This document shows positions 1 to 11,827 of a DNA stretch of 64,000 nucleotides, in pieces. The DNA comes from Biscogniauxia marginata (taxonomy: Eukaryota; Ascomycota; Sordariomycetes; Xylariales; Xylariaceae), in contig MU404072.1 of assembly GCA_022695795.1 (NCBI GenBank), positions 62,001 through 126,000 of the forward strand, written 5' to 3'. The number at the start of each line of letters is the position of its first letter. The first letter of the stretch is position 1. The notes below the pieces were generated by a model, which saw only the letters and a list, made by a program, of their open reading frames with translations, had not been told where the DNA came from and made no database searches. Made by a program: the position numbers and the translations under genes.

Positions 1-3000
1 CGGATAAGAAGCTAAGTCCCTGATCATCGTTTCGCAGCTTGGATTCCATTTACCGAGTTCGATGTTGCGCTCGACCGACTCGACGGTTAATCTGTTCCAG
101 GATAAACCCAGGCCACCCAATCGCATTGCTATCTTGGCAATTCCCAACCTGAGTTTGACAGATATACATAAAAAAAAGAAAAGAAGGTATCATGCGACGC
201 GTGACGGGCTGCTTACTGAGTGTCCTCCCACAGGCAAGATGTGCCACGGCGTGGAGGCCAGCCAAAGATAACGACTTGGCTTGGGATCCTCCGGCCTTTC
301 TGGGCAATGGAGCCTGTGCTCAGTGTTTTTTCTTCTTCCTTTTATTTCTTTTCAGCCCACGGCCCATTTCCAGACAACTACTAAGACTCACCTTGGAATA
401 ACTATCTAGCCTGTTAACATCTCGTCGATGTGATATGGACTATTTACTAGTCGTGCGGACTTCGTAAATATGGTACCCAGGACTTGTTTCGAACGTGGGA
501 ACCGAGAACGAACGACTACTTTTCACAACGGACAGCCCCGGATGGGATCAATAATGAAACCGAATGCAAGTTGTTCAGCCGAATGGCTGCTTGAGCTACT
601 TTTCGATAAAAGTGCTACATATCTGTTAGATACGTAAGTGCTGAGAAAGAATATATAGAGTAGGTGCGTATGTATAAGATGTCGCCCCCCGTTACATCGT
701 CTCTGTCCTGGTGGGTTTTCTAGAACATCGCCTAGATAGAAAGAACGTCCTGAGAGGCTCGTTTCTGGGTGGCTGGACGCATAGGGACGGTATCAGCGAC
801 GACCTAGTCGATCATAGTGTAGGGAATTTTCGAATCATTATGGCAAACACTATTTGACCTCCGCATATATCTACCAGTCCTATAGAAGAAGGTCGACTAG
901 TGTTGATGAGGCTGTTATTTAGATTCGACCCGTGATATGCCTTGTGTTCCCCACTTACGGCTGCCTCCGAGATCCTTATGATGCCTTATCTGTCCGGTCT
1001 AATATCGACGGCACGCTTTGAGGTGCCGCGCTTGAACCAAGTTATTGTTCTTTAATTAGGACCACTAGTAGATATACCTAGTTTAGTATGAGATTCTCTC
1101 CCAAATAGATATACACTACTGTTATTTTAAACATTTCGCTTCAGTGAATGCGTTGATTATCCCTTGCTACACATAGAACTACTGATTCTTGCCGTTGGCA
1201 ACTATATCTGACAGAGATGCCCTCTCGGGTATCGTCCTCACTTGAGGTTTTTCGTAATATGGTCAAAGACATCCTAGTGAGTGTTGCTTATCCTTATAAA
1301 TGCAACTGCATAATAATTATTTAATAACTCCATCTCTAAGCTGAATAGCCTCCTAAATCGTATTAACCTACTCGAGAACCCTACACAAGAGTCATCCATC
1401 TAAAGTGCTATATATCGTAGTAGATAGCAGTTACAGAAGGATTGTAAGCTTTATTGCCAATCTTCCATGAGAGCATTGGCGAGCAAAAGCTGTACTCAGA
1501 GCAATTATAGGACATGGAGCTTCTTCCCACCCCATCTATTATCACATGGCATAATAATTACGCATGTCGACGTTTAGGGAATACACACAAGTTAGAGTTA
1601 GGAAGACATACCAATAATTAGGAACTTCAGGCACTTATTAGGTAAAGCGCGCGAACCTGAAGGAATCCATTAGTTCCCACGATATGGCCGTGGGATTTTG
1701 AATGAGCGCGAGCGTTCTTATCATTATCCTACAGTAGACCTGGCGATACTGTCCACGTGACGCATGAACAATTGCGAGTAAAGCCGGGATTATACACTTA
1801 CGTGTAACTGACATACACTATGTAGATTAGCTTCGGTCAGCAACCAGGATGGCTACAATCCTGCGAAAGCTTGTGTTAAGCTAGCTTTTTAGTAATATAG
1901 TACTTATGTACGCCTATTTTCTATGACTCTATAGCCTATTCCGTTTTCGAATAAGGACCCGAGAAGCTGGTTCAGTACGGCTGTAATGCCGCTTTCGTTA
2001 CAGGCCCTCGTGAGTGTTGGTCTAGTTGTATGTAGAGTGGAATGAAAGCCAGGCTCGAGTTAGATTCGTCTGCTTTGATTTAATCCGAGTAACCTGGAAT
2101 GCTATTGCGCGTCTACGGTAGACATTAAAGTGAAGAAGAAAAAGGCTGTCCTAGCCGAAATCCGATACTCTGATATTCGGGAAAACATAAAGGTAGGCTA
2201 TGCTTTGGATATAATGTTCGGATTTCTCTTAATCGCTTCAACCAGGCAAATTTCGACTTGATATGCATATAGATGTGACCCAGCTTTCATGTTTGTACGA
2301 GCATACAAGTTTTCAAGAGACAACTCTCGAGTATCCTCCTTGGAGCTGAGATGCAGCTCTTTCCCTATATATGGGGCAGACCGAAACTCAGCGTCACATG
2401 AGATACAAGCGGGATAGTTTTTCTTTTTCGTCTAATGGGAACTGTCAAACTCACTTTTCGTATTTCATCCTCATCTCGACTGGGAATGTCGGTAATAGCT
2501 ACCAAGAGCTAGTTAGTATCCCCTTTATTTCAAAGCTTAATCTTAGTTAGTGAAAGGAGGAAAAGGTCTGTGTTCAAAGTGAAAATTATTAATAGGTACT
2601 TATTAAGTTTTACCTACCTGGTAAATATTTGACCAATATACTTCTGAAGAGAATATTTTATACGTGAGGAAGTTTCCGGGAATTTCTGCATAAACACTTA
2701 AAATATATGAAATCCAAATCTGGTAATAGTATGTCGTGTACTCATTCTCAAGGGTTGAAGCGTAACGATAACAGTACAGAAAAAAAGGACTAGACTTGCG
2801 TCATAAGCAATTGGTATCATCTGACAACCCCTCCTCCCACCGGGATTCACTGTGAGACTCCCGTCAATCCTGGGGTATCATCTTTTTTTTTTTCACATTC
2901 CTGACAACTTGAATCCTCTTTCCTGCGTGGTTCATGTTTCACAAATATTAATCTTTCCAAGCCAACAGAAAAAAGAAAGAAAAAGGACTCTTAGGTAGTT

Positions 3001-3011
3001 CCCTACGCCTC
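1..3011. other. intergenic, no gene recognised
   Basis: No open frame longer than about 85 codons resembles a protein. Base composition is moderately AT-rich and stops are frequent in all frames. A T10 run lies near 2883. The few small frames at 50-400 overlap each other on both strands and show no domain. It may be non-coding or old decayed sequence. Confidence 0.5.
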
Positions 3012-5672
3012 CTAAATCGTAATCGTGTTCCCATTTGCCACAGGCACAGTTAGGTCACCGTTTGCAACCTTGCCGTTGGCGGCAGCGTGAGACTTACGAG
3101 TGACCTGAGGAACAGGTGGTAGCTTGCTACTCTTCGGCGCAGTACCGATAGAGAAGACAGGACTCTCCCACTTCTCGCCCTTGGATGCTAGCTCTTTGTA
3201 CTCGGTTGCCTTGGAGCTGATGCCGCCAGGCAAGTGGATATTGGGGAATATGCTCTCCTCCTTAGTGATGGCCATATTGACCTTCTTGTCAGCAGCAACG
3301 GCCTCAGCCTTCTGCTTGCCCTGAAGAAATTGTTTCTGGGCGGCTGTAATGTAGCGTCGGTAGATGTTTGGCGCATCCTCAGGATCGGATATGGTCTCCT
3401 CAAGGGCGCGGTCGGCTTCCTGTTTGACCAAGAACAGTAGTTGATCAAATTGATTGAATTGATCCTTAAGTTGTTTCTCGGCAGTCTTCTGAATGACTGG
3501 GCGGAGGACCTTAAGCATGATGGGTTTGAAGAGGCCAAACAGCAGCTTGTGATTCGACTTCACAAGCTTGATCTGGAGGTGCTTAACTTCAACGTCAACT
3601 TTGTCGATCTTGAAGAAGTGCTGCTTGTCGTTATCATCCGCACTAGACAGCTTCAGGCGAAAGCTGAACCCATCACCGCCCAATAGGACGTTAGCAACGC
3701 CGGTATCAGTGATGGAGGGGAAGCCCTGCTTCCGCTTGACGTAAAAGCTCACGTCGCGCAGATCCATCTGAATGCCTGTGACTTTCACATCAATCGAATT
3801 CTTATGTTTGCTCGTGATCTTCTTACGCCCCCAACGGAAGTAATTGTCACTAGCAATCTCTAGTACGTTGGGCATGAAGTTATCGCTCTCCAAGACGAGG
3901 TTCTCCACCACAGCGTCAATCTGCGAATCCGAATACTCGATACGTGGAATAGGGATGTAAGCTATACTCTCAAAGACGGCAGGAAGGATGGTCTCGGTCA
4001 AGTCCTTGACTAGGTGCGGCTTGAAAGTCGGCTTGCCATCCTTGTCGTTACCGAGATCCTTGAACAGCTTCTGCAGAGAAGCTGCAAAAGCTTTGTTCTG
4101 AGGATCGTGATCAAACTGATCGGCCAGGAATTTGATTTCATCGACGACACGGTTGGTCTGAAACTTGTACTTCTCGCGGAGAAGATAGTTGCCATTGTCG
4201 TAGAGACGGTGCCATTCCTGGTTTGAAATTTCATCCATGACGTAGCCCTGTTCCTGGAGACATTTACGGATGTAGGTATCAAGTGACTTAAACCAATCCT
4301 TCAGCTCGGGGTCTTTATCGGCAGCAACGTAAATGGCATTGATGGACGCCCAGAGGTCGTCACTCGAGGTGCCATTGGCAAAACGCTCAATGAGAGTCTG
4401 CGGTAGCGTCAGTATGATAGGTCGCGTGTATCAGAGAGAAACAATAACACATACCTTGAGGTCAGCTTCAGCTGCGGCTAGGCCTGATCTTGCTTCCTTA
4501 ACAGTACCCGCACCACCCGTAGTGAGGCTTTTGCCGTGTTTGCCGTACTGTTCCGCCAAATCTAGCAAAGTAGAAATGGCCTGGTGGTAGTCGGGGTGTT
4601 GCTGGCACTCAAGCACCATTTTCTAACATAACTGTTAACACTCTCATCGTCGCCGAGGAAGATTCTATGCTCACCTTTAAGCGCCACACGGTCTGCTCGC
4701 GTCGATCTCGTGGGACCTTCTTAGAGAGGTACTCTCTAGCGCGAGCACGGTACTCGGCGGCGGACTTCTTTAGAGCCTCTCGAGTCTCTGGGGAAACATT
4801 TGCCTGGACTTCATTCGAAACGGTGGCATTAGCGGCCTGAACACCGTCTGCGGTTGTACCAGTGGGCTGTTGAGCAGCATCAGCGCCGGATGCAGCAGCA
4901 GCCTGAGCCTCCTGAGCAGGGTTTCTTTTAACGATGCCATGTAGCTGCCCCTTGAAAGTTTCTTTAGATAAATCAGGAGCGTCATGCCACGTGTTGTCGT
5001 CGGCAGGTCGGTCGAGCTGCGCAAGGGCATCTGAGGAGGGCTTGACCACGGTAGCAGCATTGGCGGCAGCATCTCCAGCCATATCACGTAGGAGGATACT
5101 GGCATCTTTCACTAAAAATGTATAAGCAGATGGGAGGTGCGGTGGGACAATCAGGATGGCTTACGTAGTTTACGGAACTGGCCATTGGTAATGAGCAAGG
5201 TGCCCAAGGTGCGAAAACCCTCCAATACCTTGTCGCCATGTTGCTTTGCCGTCTCCTTGTCAAGGGGGACGCCAGGTGTGCGCAGGGTCTTTGCATCAAA
5301 GTGCTGGGTTTGCCAAATGAAATCTTGCAGCAGATTTCCTTCGTTCTTGGTCAGGAGCAGCAACTTTGTTTGCTCGACCACGTTCTTGAAATCAGCGACG
5401 AGGGCCCGGCCTTCCCCAGAGAGCTTCTGAGAAGGGCTCGCCAGCGGCTTCGAAGTGAGGAAACTGTTCAGAGCGACATCGATCTGGTCGTTCTACAAAA
5501 GACGAGTCTCGTTAGCCAGCGAGATCTGGATGTACGATGGGGGGGGAGAAGAACGGCTTACCGATGGCACCTTGCCTCGTTGGAAGGCACTGACAATGCC
5601 GTAGATCTGCAACTTGCGGTTCACGTCGGCCTCCTTCTGTTGGGTATTCGTAGGCTTGTTGACGGATGCCAT
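3012..5672 (-). CDS. HAM1-like protein (HAM1 N- and C-terminal domains)
   Basis: Five exons on the minus strand, 5672-5562, 5492-5165, 5111-4675, 4622-4455 and 4397-3012, give an 809-aa protein. All four introns (52-69 nt) have GT/AG ends and keep the frame. The start is the first ATG in context (MASVNKP) and the stop is TAG at 3012-3014. Features seen are an acidic, helical N-terminal half with Ala/Gln-rich linkers, the conserved block around WHRLYDNGNYLLREKYKFQ, and a C-terminal block with the motif VLRPVIQK, followed by a low-complexity Ala/Asn tail. This order matches the fungal HAM1-like family (formerly DUF5923 plus DUF4449), whose C-terminal part resembles the lipid-binding BPI fold. 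The molecular function is poorly known; a role in membrane or lipid association is only inferred. A CT-rich tract lies upstream. Confidence 0.85.
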
Positions 5673-8043
5673 GGCTACCGTGTCGTGTTGTGTTTGGTGT
5701 TTGGGTATCTCAAGGTATGTTTGTCGAAGTCTACTTGTGAGAAGACAAGGCTCGCCGGGAGCAAACCAAAAGTCGAGACGGGTAGAGAAACTTGTATTTG
5801 GGTATCACGAAGAGAGAGGGAGAAGGAGAAGGAGAGGGAGAGGGAGAGACGTGGGAAGGGGGAGTATATTAGAGGGTGTAATGACTTAATCGTTCGCTCG
5901 AAGGGCTGTCGAGGAATTAATTAGGTGATAGATATTCGGTGGAGGGAGCGGGAGGGAGAGGCAGAGAGAGAGAGAAGGGAGAATTGGGTAAAAAAGTCAA
6001 ACCGAGGCGAGGGAGGCTGGGGAAGACAAAGATGTTTTAAGTATAATAAATAAATAGTACGTGTCCGGGTGTTGTGGCGTGAAAGAGCTTCAATTGCGGG
6101 TGGTTGCATACCTCAACCAAGGGTGCATTGTACATGCGTACTGAAATCACGATGATGAGCATCCGCGGTGGTAGGCATCTGCATGCTCATTGGACATGTA
6201 GGCTAGGTACCTCGATGGTGATGGTTAAAAGTAATGATGCGGAAGCTGCATCAGGTTTCGATACTGATGACGTGAAATTGCAGCTCGTAGTCTTGTACGT
6301 CATAGCTAGTCAGAGCTCTCTGTCACTTGAAGCTACATAGAGCTAGCTCTAGATTTATACCAGCAGCTCTACATACCTAGTATCTACTTGACGCTACATG
6401 GAGCTAGTATAGGTATTACCTAGGTAGGTAGGTAGGTCAACCGTAGGTACCTGCTTACACCCACTGAAAACATACATCACAGCTACGTATCCCACTAGCC
6501 TCAACTGTACCTTAATTGAAGGTATTCGTATTAACGGCTCTTGCTTACCTAGGTAGGTACATAAAGACATGATTGTCGCATTCCTATTTTAGCTTGCCAT
6601 TCTCCCGGTGCGTATGGACCACCTCGAGCAGCTGCGGTACCTGTGCCCTACGCATGCGGGAGACCCACCAGAAGCAGGGGTAAGCTACTTGTACCTACCA
6701 AGTAACCTTCTTCGCTATCCGGACTACCTACCTAGTAATGTAGTACCCGTATGTAGTTAGGTACAGATCAAGATGGCAGGATGAGGCCGTGCCGAATCGA
6801 AAGCCTTGATCTATGCTTATCTCTCTCTGCCACTTGGCAATAGTTTTACCATTAAAAGGTACTCTACCTAGTAATATAATATATTGTCTCTACATATTCA
6901 GCAAGGCATGACGACTGTTGTCGCGAGCATCAGAGACACAACCATCGGCGTCGTGATAGATTAAATCTCAAAAGGGCGAGATCGTCAATCCCAACATGAG
7001 GCTAGAAGGGCTCAGATTTCCGGATGTGGAGATCTATGACGTTTACTATACCAACTTCTTGCTCACGACACCGTCCATTGTCAGTATGTAGTTCGTAGTC
7101 CACCATCCGTCGATATTAGTCGGCAGTTCTAACCTCAGGTGCTAGTCTTATACCTGGTATTCCATTTGCTAGATCTTATATTACGCGACATCGACTCGCC
7201 CAAATAATAACTCCCACAGATGCCGAGCGGTGAAGCTCGTGCAGCTCATTTCCTTAATTCAAGTCTGAAGCTGCTTCCCGACACGTGCGAACATGCGAAA
7301 TTGTCTTGGTTTGCCCTTCCTACCATGCTTTCAAAAATCGAAGCTATATATTTATCATTTCCCTAGAACCCCGGCCTATGTCGTCGTCGAATATGGTATT
7401 CCCACAAGTACGTACCTAGATATGCAATAAGAGAAGGGTAGCTCGTCGCACTGAGCTTTAACAGGTAACTATAAGGATTATGGCACCATAGATGCAAGTT
7501 ACCTTAATAAGCCTATTATATACAGCTAGCTATATGGGAGCAAAACCAACAAGAGAAAAGATGGGTTGAATGAAGGGTGGATTATGTAAAAAGCTAGCTA
7601 AACGCAATTCGCTAGTAGTACTAAACGTGTCCTGCCGGAAAATCCCCGAGCCGGCCCACACAGCCTTATAATCTCGTATATAAATATATTTAAATAGGTA
7701 CTTTTTAATAATTAATATTTTTTCTTTTAAAATATTTAATATTATTTTTATTTTATTTTATTTAAATTAGGTTTATTAGTTATTTAGTTAATTTTAATAA
7801 AAGTATTAATTAAACTACTTACCTAGGTACTTAACTGATTAATTTTCGAACCTTGGAGGTAACCAGAACGCCATTTTATACTAGTATTAGGTACAAAACA
7901 TATAAGACGGACTGACAATCTCCTACCTATGGCCATCTTTTTACTTGTGCTTTCCCAGTTAACCAGTTTCTTTTTCGATGCCTCTCAACCGTCTTGCACG
8001 CCATAAACCCTTCAGTCGGTTTGCCTATTGTACAAGCATCAGA
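5673..8043. other. intergenic with TACCTAGG-type repeats and an AT-rich patch
   Basis: No coding sequence is recognised. From about 6350 to 6760 and again near 7820 there are many short copies of TACCTA/TAGGTA words, including four tandem TAGG units at 6418-6436. A strongly AT-rich patch lies at 7680-7850, just ahead of the kinase gene. A frame on the minus strand at 5921-6109 is only a translation of the CT-rich tract. Confidence 0.5.
5812..5852 (-). promoter_or_regulatory. pyrimidine-rich tract upstream of the HAM1-like gene
   Basis: On the minus strand this is a CT-rich stretch 140-180 bases upstream of the ATG at 5672, made of CTCTC and CCCTCT units, with a second purine/pyrimidine-biased patch at 5941-5985. 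Such CT boxes are common in core promoters and 5' leaders of filamentous fungal genes. A promoter role is inferred from position only. Confidence 0.3.
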
Positions 8044-9182
8044 ATGACATCCACCATAGTAGGAAAATCCGGTCGCGTGTACGGCCAAGGCGAGGTGCTC
8101 TGCCGTAATCGCGAGGACCATAAGCTCGGGGTCTTCAAAGCCGAGTACGTCTCAAACTCCATGCCCTCATATCACAGCTTAGCCATATCTCCGACTCATC
8201 TCACTCAGGTCTGGGAATGAGTCTTTTGTTTTCAAGCGCGTGCCTAGGCCGTTCTACGATCTGTCCCTACGCCTCGCAGCCGAGTTTGCAGGCCCCCAAC
8301 GGCTTCGAATGCACGTCGATTGCGATGAAGAGGAAGGCATTCTAATCTATTCCTATTTCAAAGGCACCCTACTTGCCTTAATTCAAGAAGATCCGGACTT
8401 GCCTGTAGTGGAACGAATGAAGATCTTGCGACGTGTAGGAGAGGCAATACAAGAACTTCATAGCAAAGACTGGATCCATATCGGTACATTTGTTATAATC
8501 TAGAAATTGTTCTTTAAGATCTTTAACTAATTAATCTATCTTGGCAGATGTAAAACCTGATAACATTTTGGTTAATTGGACTTGCGACAAAGAGGGTAAT
8601 AAAACAGTCACTAATGTGGCCCTAGGCGATTTTGATATCGCTTTTAAGTTAGAAGGTGGAAAGCCACGTCAGACCCCTTACGCAATAGGGAATGCCATGT
8701 GGCGAAGCCCAGAAGGACAGACCGGAAGAGGTGTGACAAAGGCGTCAGACATATTCTCGTTTGGATTAGTAGTAAGTCAGTCATGTTCAAGTTCAAGAAT
8801 TCACGCTAAGCTCTGTTTACAGTGCATCTATACTCTTGGGAGTGGCGAGTTGCTGCTCATAGAGGATTACCAGGAGTTGGTAAAGAATGGTATAAGGCCC
8901 GAACAAGAGATCCTGACTCGACACTTTTGCTATTTTGGGCCAGTTCCCGAAGGACTCCTCAAACAAGTCAACAGTGAGGTTTGGTCTGATGCTTTGAAGG
9001 CAGCGTCAGAAATGGCTGAGGATGCAGTGAAGGAACAGCCTGAACTAAGATTCGAGTGGTGGGGGAGGGATCTTGGTCCCGAGGCACATAACATAATATC
9101 TAGAATGACAAATCCAGACCCAGCGGATAGAATAACGATAGACCAAGTCTTGGCGCATCGATGGTGGCAAGAGGATACTTAA
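8044..9182 (+). CDS. protein-kinase-like protein (atypical DFD motif)
   Basis: Four exons, 8044-8144, 8209-8483, 8548-8771 and 8823-9182, give a 319-aa protein with in-frame GT/AG introns of 51-64 nt. An in-frame ATG at 7978 would add 22 residues; 8044 was chosen because homologous fungal kinases start close to the glycine-rich segment. Visible motifs are a short N-lobe with FVFKRV, which may supply the ATP-site lysine; the catalytic loop IHIDVKPDN (residues 123-131) with HID in place of HRD but Asp126 and Asn131 kept; GDFDIAF where DFG is expected; WRSPE in place of APE; and DIFSFGLV in helix F. The C-terminal RIT.DQ..AHRWW fits kinase subdomain XI. It belongs to a lineage-expanded group of fungal kinases. 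The degenerate Mg-binding motif leaves activity uncertain. Confidence 0.75.
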
Positions 9183-9498
9183 ATAGCTATTGGAAGTGGC
9201 TGCAAGGGCGGAAGCTATGAGAAACCGAAAACCCATGCCCCCAAGTCGGTATCAGAGTACCAGGCGCTATCCCTCATCAGCTTGCTATTATGTTCAAGGT
9301 TAAAGCCGGTTTCGTGAGCCATCCACCACCCGTTATTAACTCTTGACGAATCGTAATCGCCTCCAAAAGGTGGAACAACGGACTAGCTAATGTCAAAAGT
9401 CGAAGTTGCTATTTGAAGTTCCTGAGATCTGAGAGACGGTAGATGTTGGGTTAGCGACTGTCAAAGGTTAGTTAAACCAAAAATTAGCTTATTGGAAC
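9183..9498. other. short intergenic gap
   Basis: Between the convergent kinase-like and zinc-finger genes. I see no ORF or repeat here; it probably holds the two 3' untranslated regions. Confidence 0.4.
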
Positions 9499-10045
9499 CT
9501 ACAGACCGGCACTGTTCGTCACTCCCTCACTACCGGGGCCCGGTATCGGCCTCGCGCGTGGTACTGACGTTTCTTTACTCGAGCTGGCCTGGCAAGGCTC
9601 TGTGGTAAACGAGATATCAACTTTATCGCTACCACTTGAGCTTTCTGTAGTATCCGGCTGGCCTTGACGGGCCTGTTTGCGCGGTGCGTCTAATGCTTCG
9701 TTTAAAGCCACTGTCAAATGCATGCCCATCTCTGCTTTCTTACTCTCAAAGCATTCAAGTCGACGCCGTTCATCTTCGTTGACCACACGGGTTGTACCGA
9801 ACTTCCTTTTGCACAAATTTTCCCAGTGTGCAGAAAGTGCTCCCAAGTTCTCTTGCGGTATGAGACAGCATTGGCATCGAAGGCACTCATTCTCGGACTG
9901 CGGATAATCTGAGTTCGACAGCCATTAGCCATGTCAAATCGTCTGGGAGCTATCACTTACGGGTAAAGAAATGGCGGAGTAGGTTGAACTTAGACGGGTA
10001 TTGCTTCTTGTGTTCACATCGTGGAAATGGGCAGACATAACCAAC
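9499..10045 (-). CDS. C2H2 zinc-finger protein, 5' end unresolved
   Basis: Two exons can be joined on the minus strand, 10045-9961 and 9908-9499, with a 52-nt GTAAGT/CAG intron. The spliced frame contains a classical finger, CPFPRCEHKKQYPSKF..LRHFFTH (C-x4-C, then H-x3-H), with the second His created across the splice junction. A second Cys-rich segment, CLRCQCCL, follows, then a Lys/Arg/Glu-rich and Ser-rich tail to a TAG at 9499-9501. Upstream, an in-frame stop precedes the finger, so the exon must start at the acceptor at 10046 (TTAG). No convincing donor joins it to the Cys-rich fragment at 10097-10369, and no ATG can be assigned. It is probably a fungal C2H2 protein gene or its relic; the partner DNA or RNA is unknown. 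Confidence 0.45.
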
Positions 10046-10096
10046 CTAATTCCCCGACTGTCGAATAACCTCTTTGTCCTCTGTTGTCAATGGCCG

Positions 10097-10369
10097 TTAT
10101 TTCCTCTTCTTTAAAAAGCTCGAGGGCGCCGGCGTCTTTCCCGTTAAATAAGAATAGACGAGATGCTCTACAAGCCTTTTCGTGTCGCCGCAGGACGCAA
10201 AGCAGTTTGGGCAGTCCCAGGTCGACATTCTCGTGTGCGTGCGTGTAAGTGCGCGCATAGTATATGATTGGCATCTTTGTGAGATAGAAAATTGGAAAGT
10301 AAATAATCCCAAGAAGTGTACAGTAAAGAATAGGTCTTTAAGTCGGTCGACCTTTATATCACCCATCAT
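10097..10369 (-). pseudogene. possible damaged 5' finger exon of the C2H2 gene
   Basis: One minus-strand frame reads TWDCPNCFASCG and an overlapping frame, one base off, continues LRRHEKACRASR. Joined by a single frameshift they look like a C-x2-C ... H-x3-C finger with too few residues between the pairs. This suggests an indel in a former finger ahead of the one at 9961-10045. An alternative is an unrecognised intron. The link to the downstream exons is inferred from strand and proximity. Confidence 0.3.
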
Positions 10370-10379
10370 TTAACCCGAG

Positions 10380-10891
10380 CAGCGATCTAGTTAGGGACAT
10401 ATCAATGTGCGCGTTCGTGGGAATTATCCCGGCTTTCCTTTTCATCGCGTGGACTGTTGGTTTCAGGTGCAGCCTGTCGGTACTGATGCGGCCAGGCAGC
10501 CAAATGCCATCGTCTCCTCCTATCGTGATAGCCTCGTCTCCCAAGTAACCGTACATATCTTTCATTCGCCGCTTCGTCACCCCATTCCTGCCTCCATGGG
10601 ACTAGATCTTGGAGCCTGTTGCATTAGTTGCATCAGGGTTGCTGGTCTAACCACATGTTGGTTCGAGTATTTTGCCGCATAAGTGGCAATGCCTTGATAC
10701 TAGGGCCCCAACTGTCTGGCTCGGTGCGCTTTTTCTGTGCAATAGTTTCATGATATCTTCAGGATGAAGGGAGTTAGTTAATTATAGGTATAGATACATA
10801 AGGTTGAACCTCTCGTCAAGCTGGATGGTATTTTACGTTGGCACTGCCCCAACTTGCCAAGTCCGTAGTCCGTACGTGACTCGAGAATCCA
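10380..10891. other. intergenic, nothing recognised
   Basis: Small overlapping frames occur on both strands (for example minus 10359-10580) but without domains, splice logic or coding-like composition. I see no repeat or RNA gene. Confidence 0.4.
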
Positions 10892-11182
10892 TTATCCCTC
10901 CAGCTCGAAGACCTCTGTGGGTTGCGGACGACGACCTACAGCCTTCTTAGTCTTGAAAGGATATAACACTATCCTCAGTAACCAAGCCCAAAAGACCCAC
11001 ACAAACAAGCCTATGACCATTGCACTCAGTAGTGCGACTATCATACCCCAAGTCATAGTAGTAACCGGTTTCTTCCCTATTGAGTATGCTACTTCTGTAG
11101 GTGCGGCGGCTGACTGTGTTATTGGGCCAGTTAGCTCACTTGTGTGATCTGTTTCATCGTTTCGTAGAAAATAAAACTTCAT
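10892..11182 (-). CDS. small single-pass membrane protein, hypothetical
   Basis: A 96-aa frame with one long hydrophobic segment around residues 46-74 (GMIVALLSAMVIGLFVWVF and onward) followed by a basic stretch FKTKKAVGRR and an acidic end FELEG. That pattern fits a membrane anchor with a positive cytosolic flank. The ATG at 11182 is the first in frame after an upstream stop, yet the frame is open for several codons before it, so this could be the last exon of a longer gene. No family is recognised. The surrounding sequence is decayed, so it may be a relic. Confidence 0.35.
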   Translation of the reverse strand: MKFYFLRNDETDHTSELTGPITQSAAAPTEVAYSIGKKPVTTMTWGMIVALLSAMVIGLFVWVFWAWLLRIVLYPFKTKKAVGRRPQPTEVFELEG

Positions 11183-11827
11183 CCACCAGAAGCTACTTGT
11201 TTGTTTTATTCATCTGTTCTTCAGCAGAAAATTCGGGGCAGACAACACACTGTGTTAGTAGGTTACCAATCAGAAGCGCAATCTCCTCATTAAACATATC
11301 CATCTGTCGAGATCCTGCTGTACCGTAGCTGCCGATTCATTTTTTTCTCCACCACAAAGTTCAAGATTTCGGCAGCGATAAAGGTGTCGTGAGGCATGCT
11401 GTTGGTAAATGCATCTGCTCACTAGTATGTTGCTTCTGGTAATACATCAAGGGGAACAGTGCTCGTAGCATCCGCTGGTAGGCTTCGTGGAAATTATCTT
11501 TCAATATATCCGACCTTTTCGAACGAGTGCTTTGGCTAGTGAATCTTTACTATTCAAGTTTGCTGTCATGATTCATAGCCCAGGTATTTTCAAACCCCAG
11601 TCAGCTTAATTTCCTATAATGCGCCTTCGTCCTGCAAGAATTCAATGTCCTTATCTAAACCGATCAAGATATTTATGTCGCTTATAAGTGCACTGCTAGG
11701 CTGCGCGATCGTTTGGAAGAAGGTAATGGTTTTCCAGAAAAGGTTGCTCAAGAGGTTCCCATCGACAAGCCTATTAAGAAGAGGATCTCAATAACAAGCA
11801 GTCAACACTGAAAGATTTGCCCATTAG

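Noticed and set aside
5238..5924. 228-codon plus-strand frame over the 5' end of the HAM1-like gene
   Set aside because: It is antisense to well-supported exons and ends in translated purine repeats (Arg/Glu runs); no domain.
10630..10680. GGTTCGAGTATT resembling a tRNA B box
   Set aside because: No matching A box, acceptor stem or anticodon arm at the right distance; no tRNA gene was found in the window.
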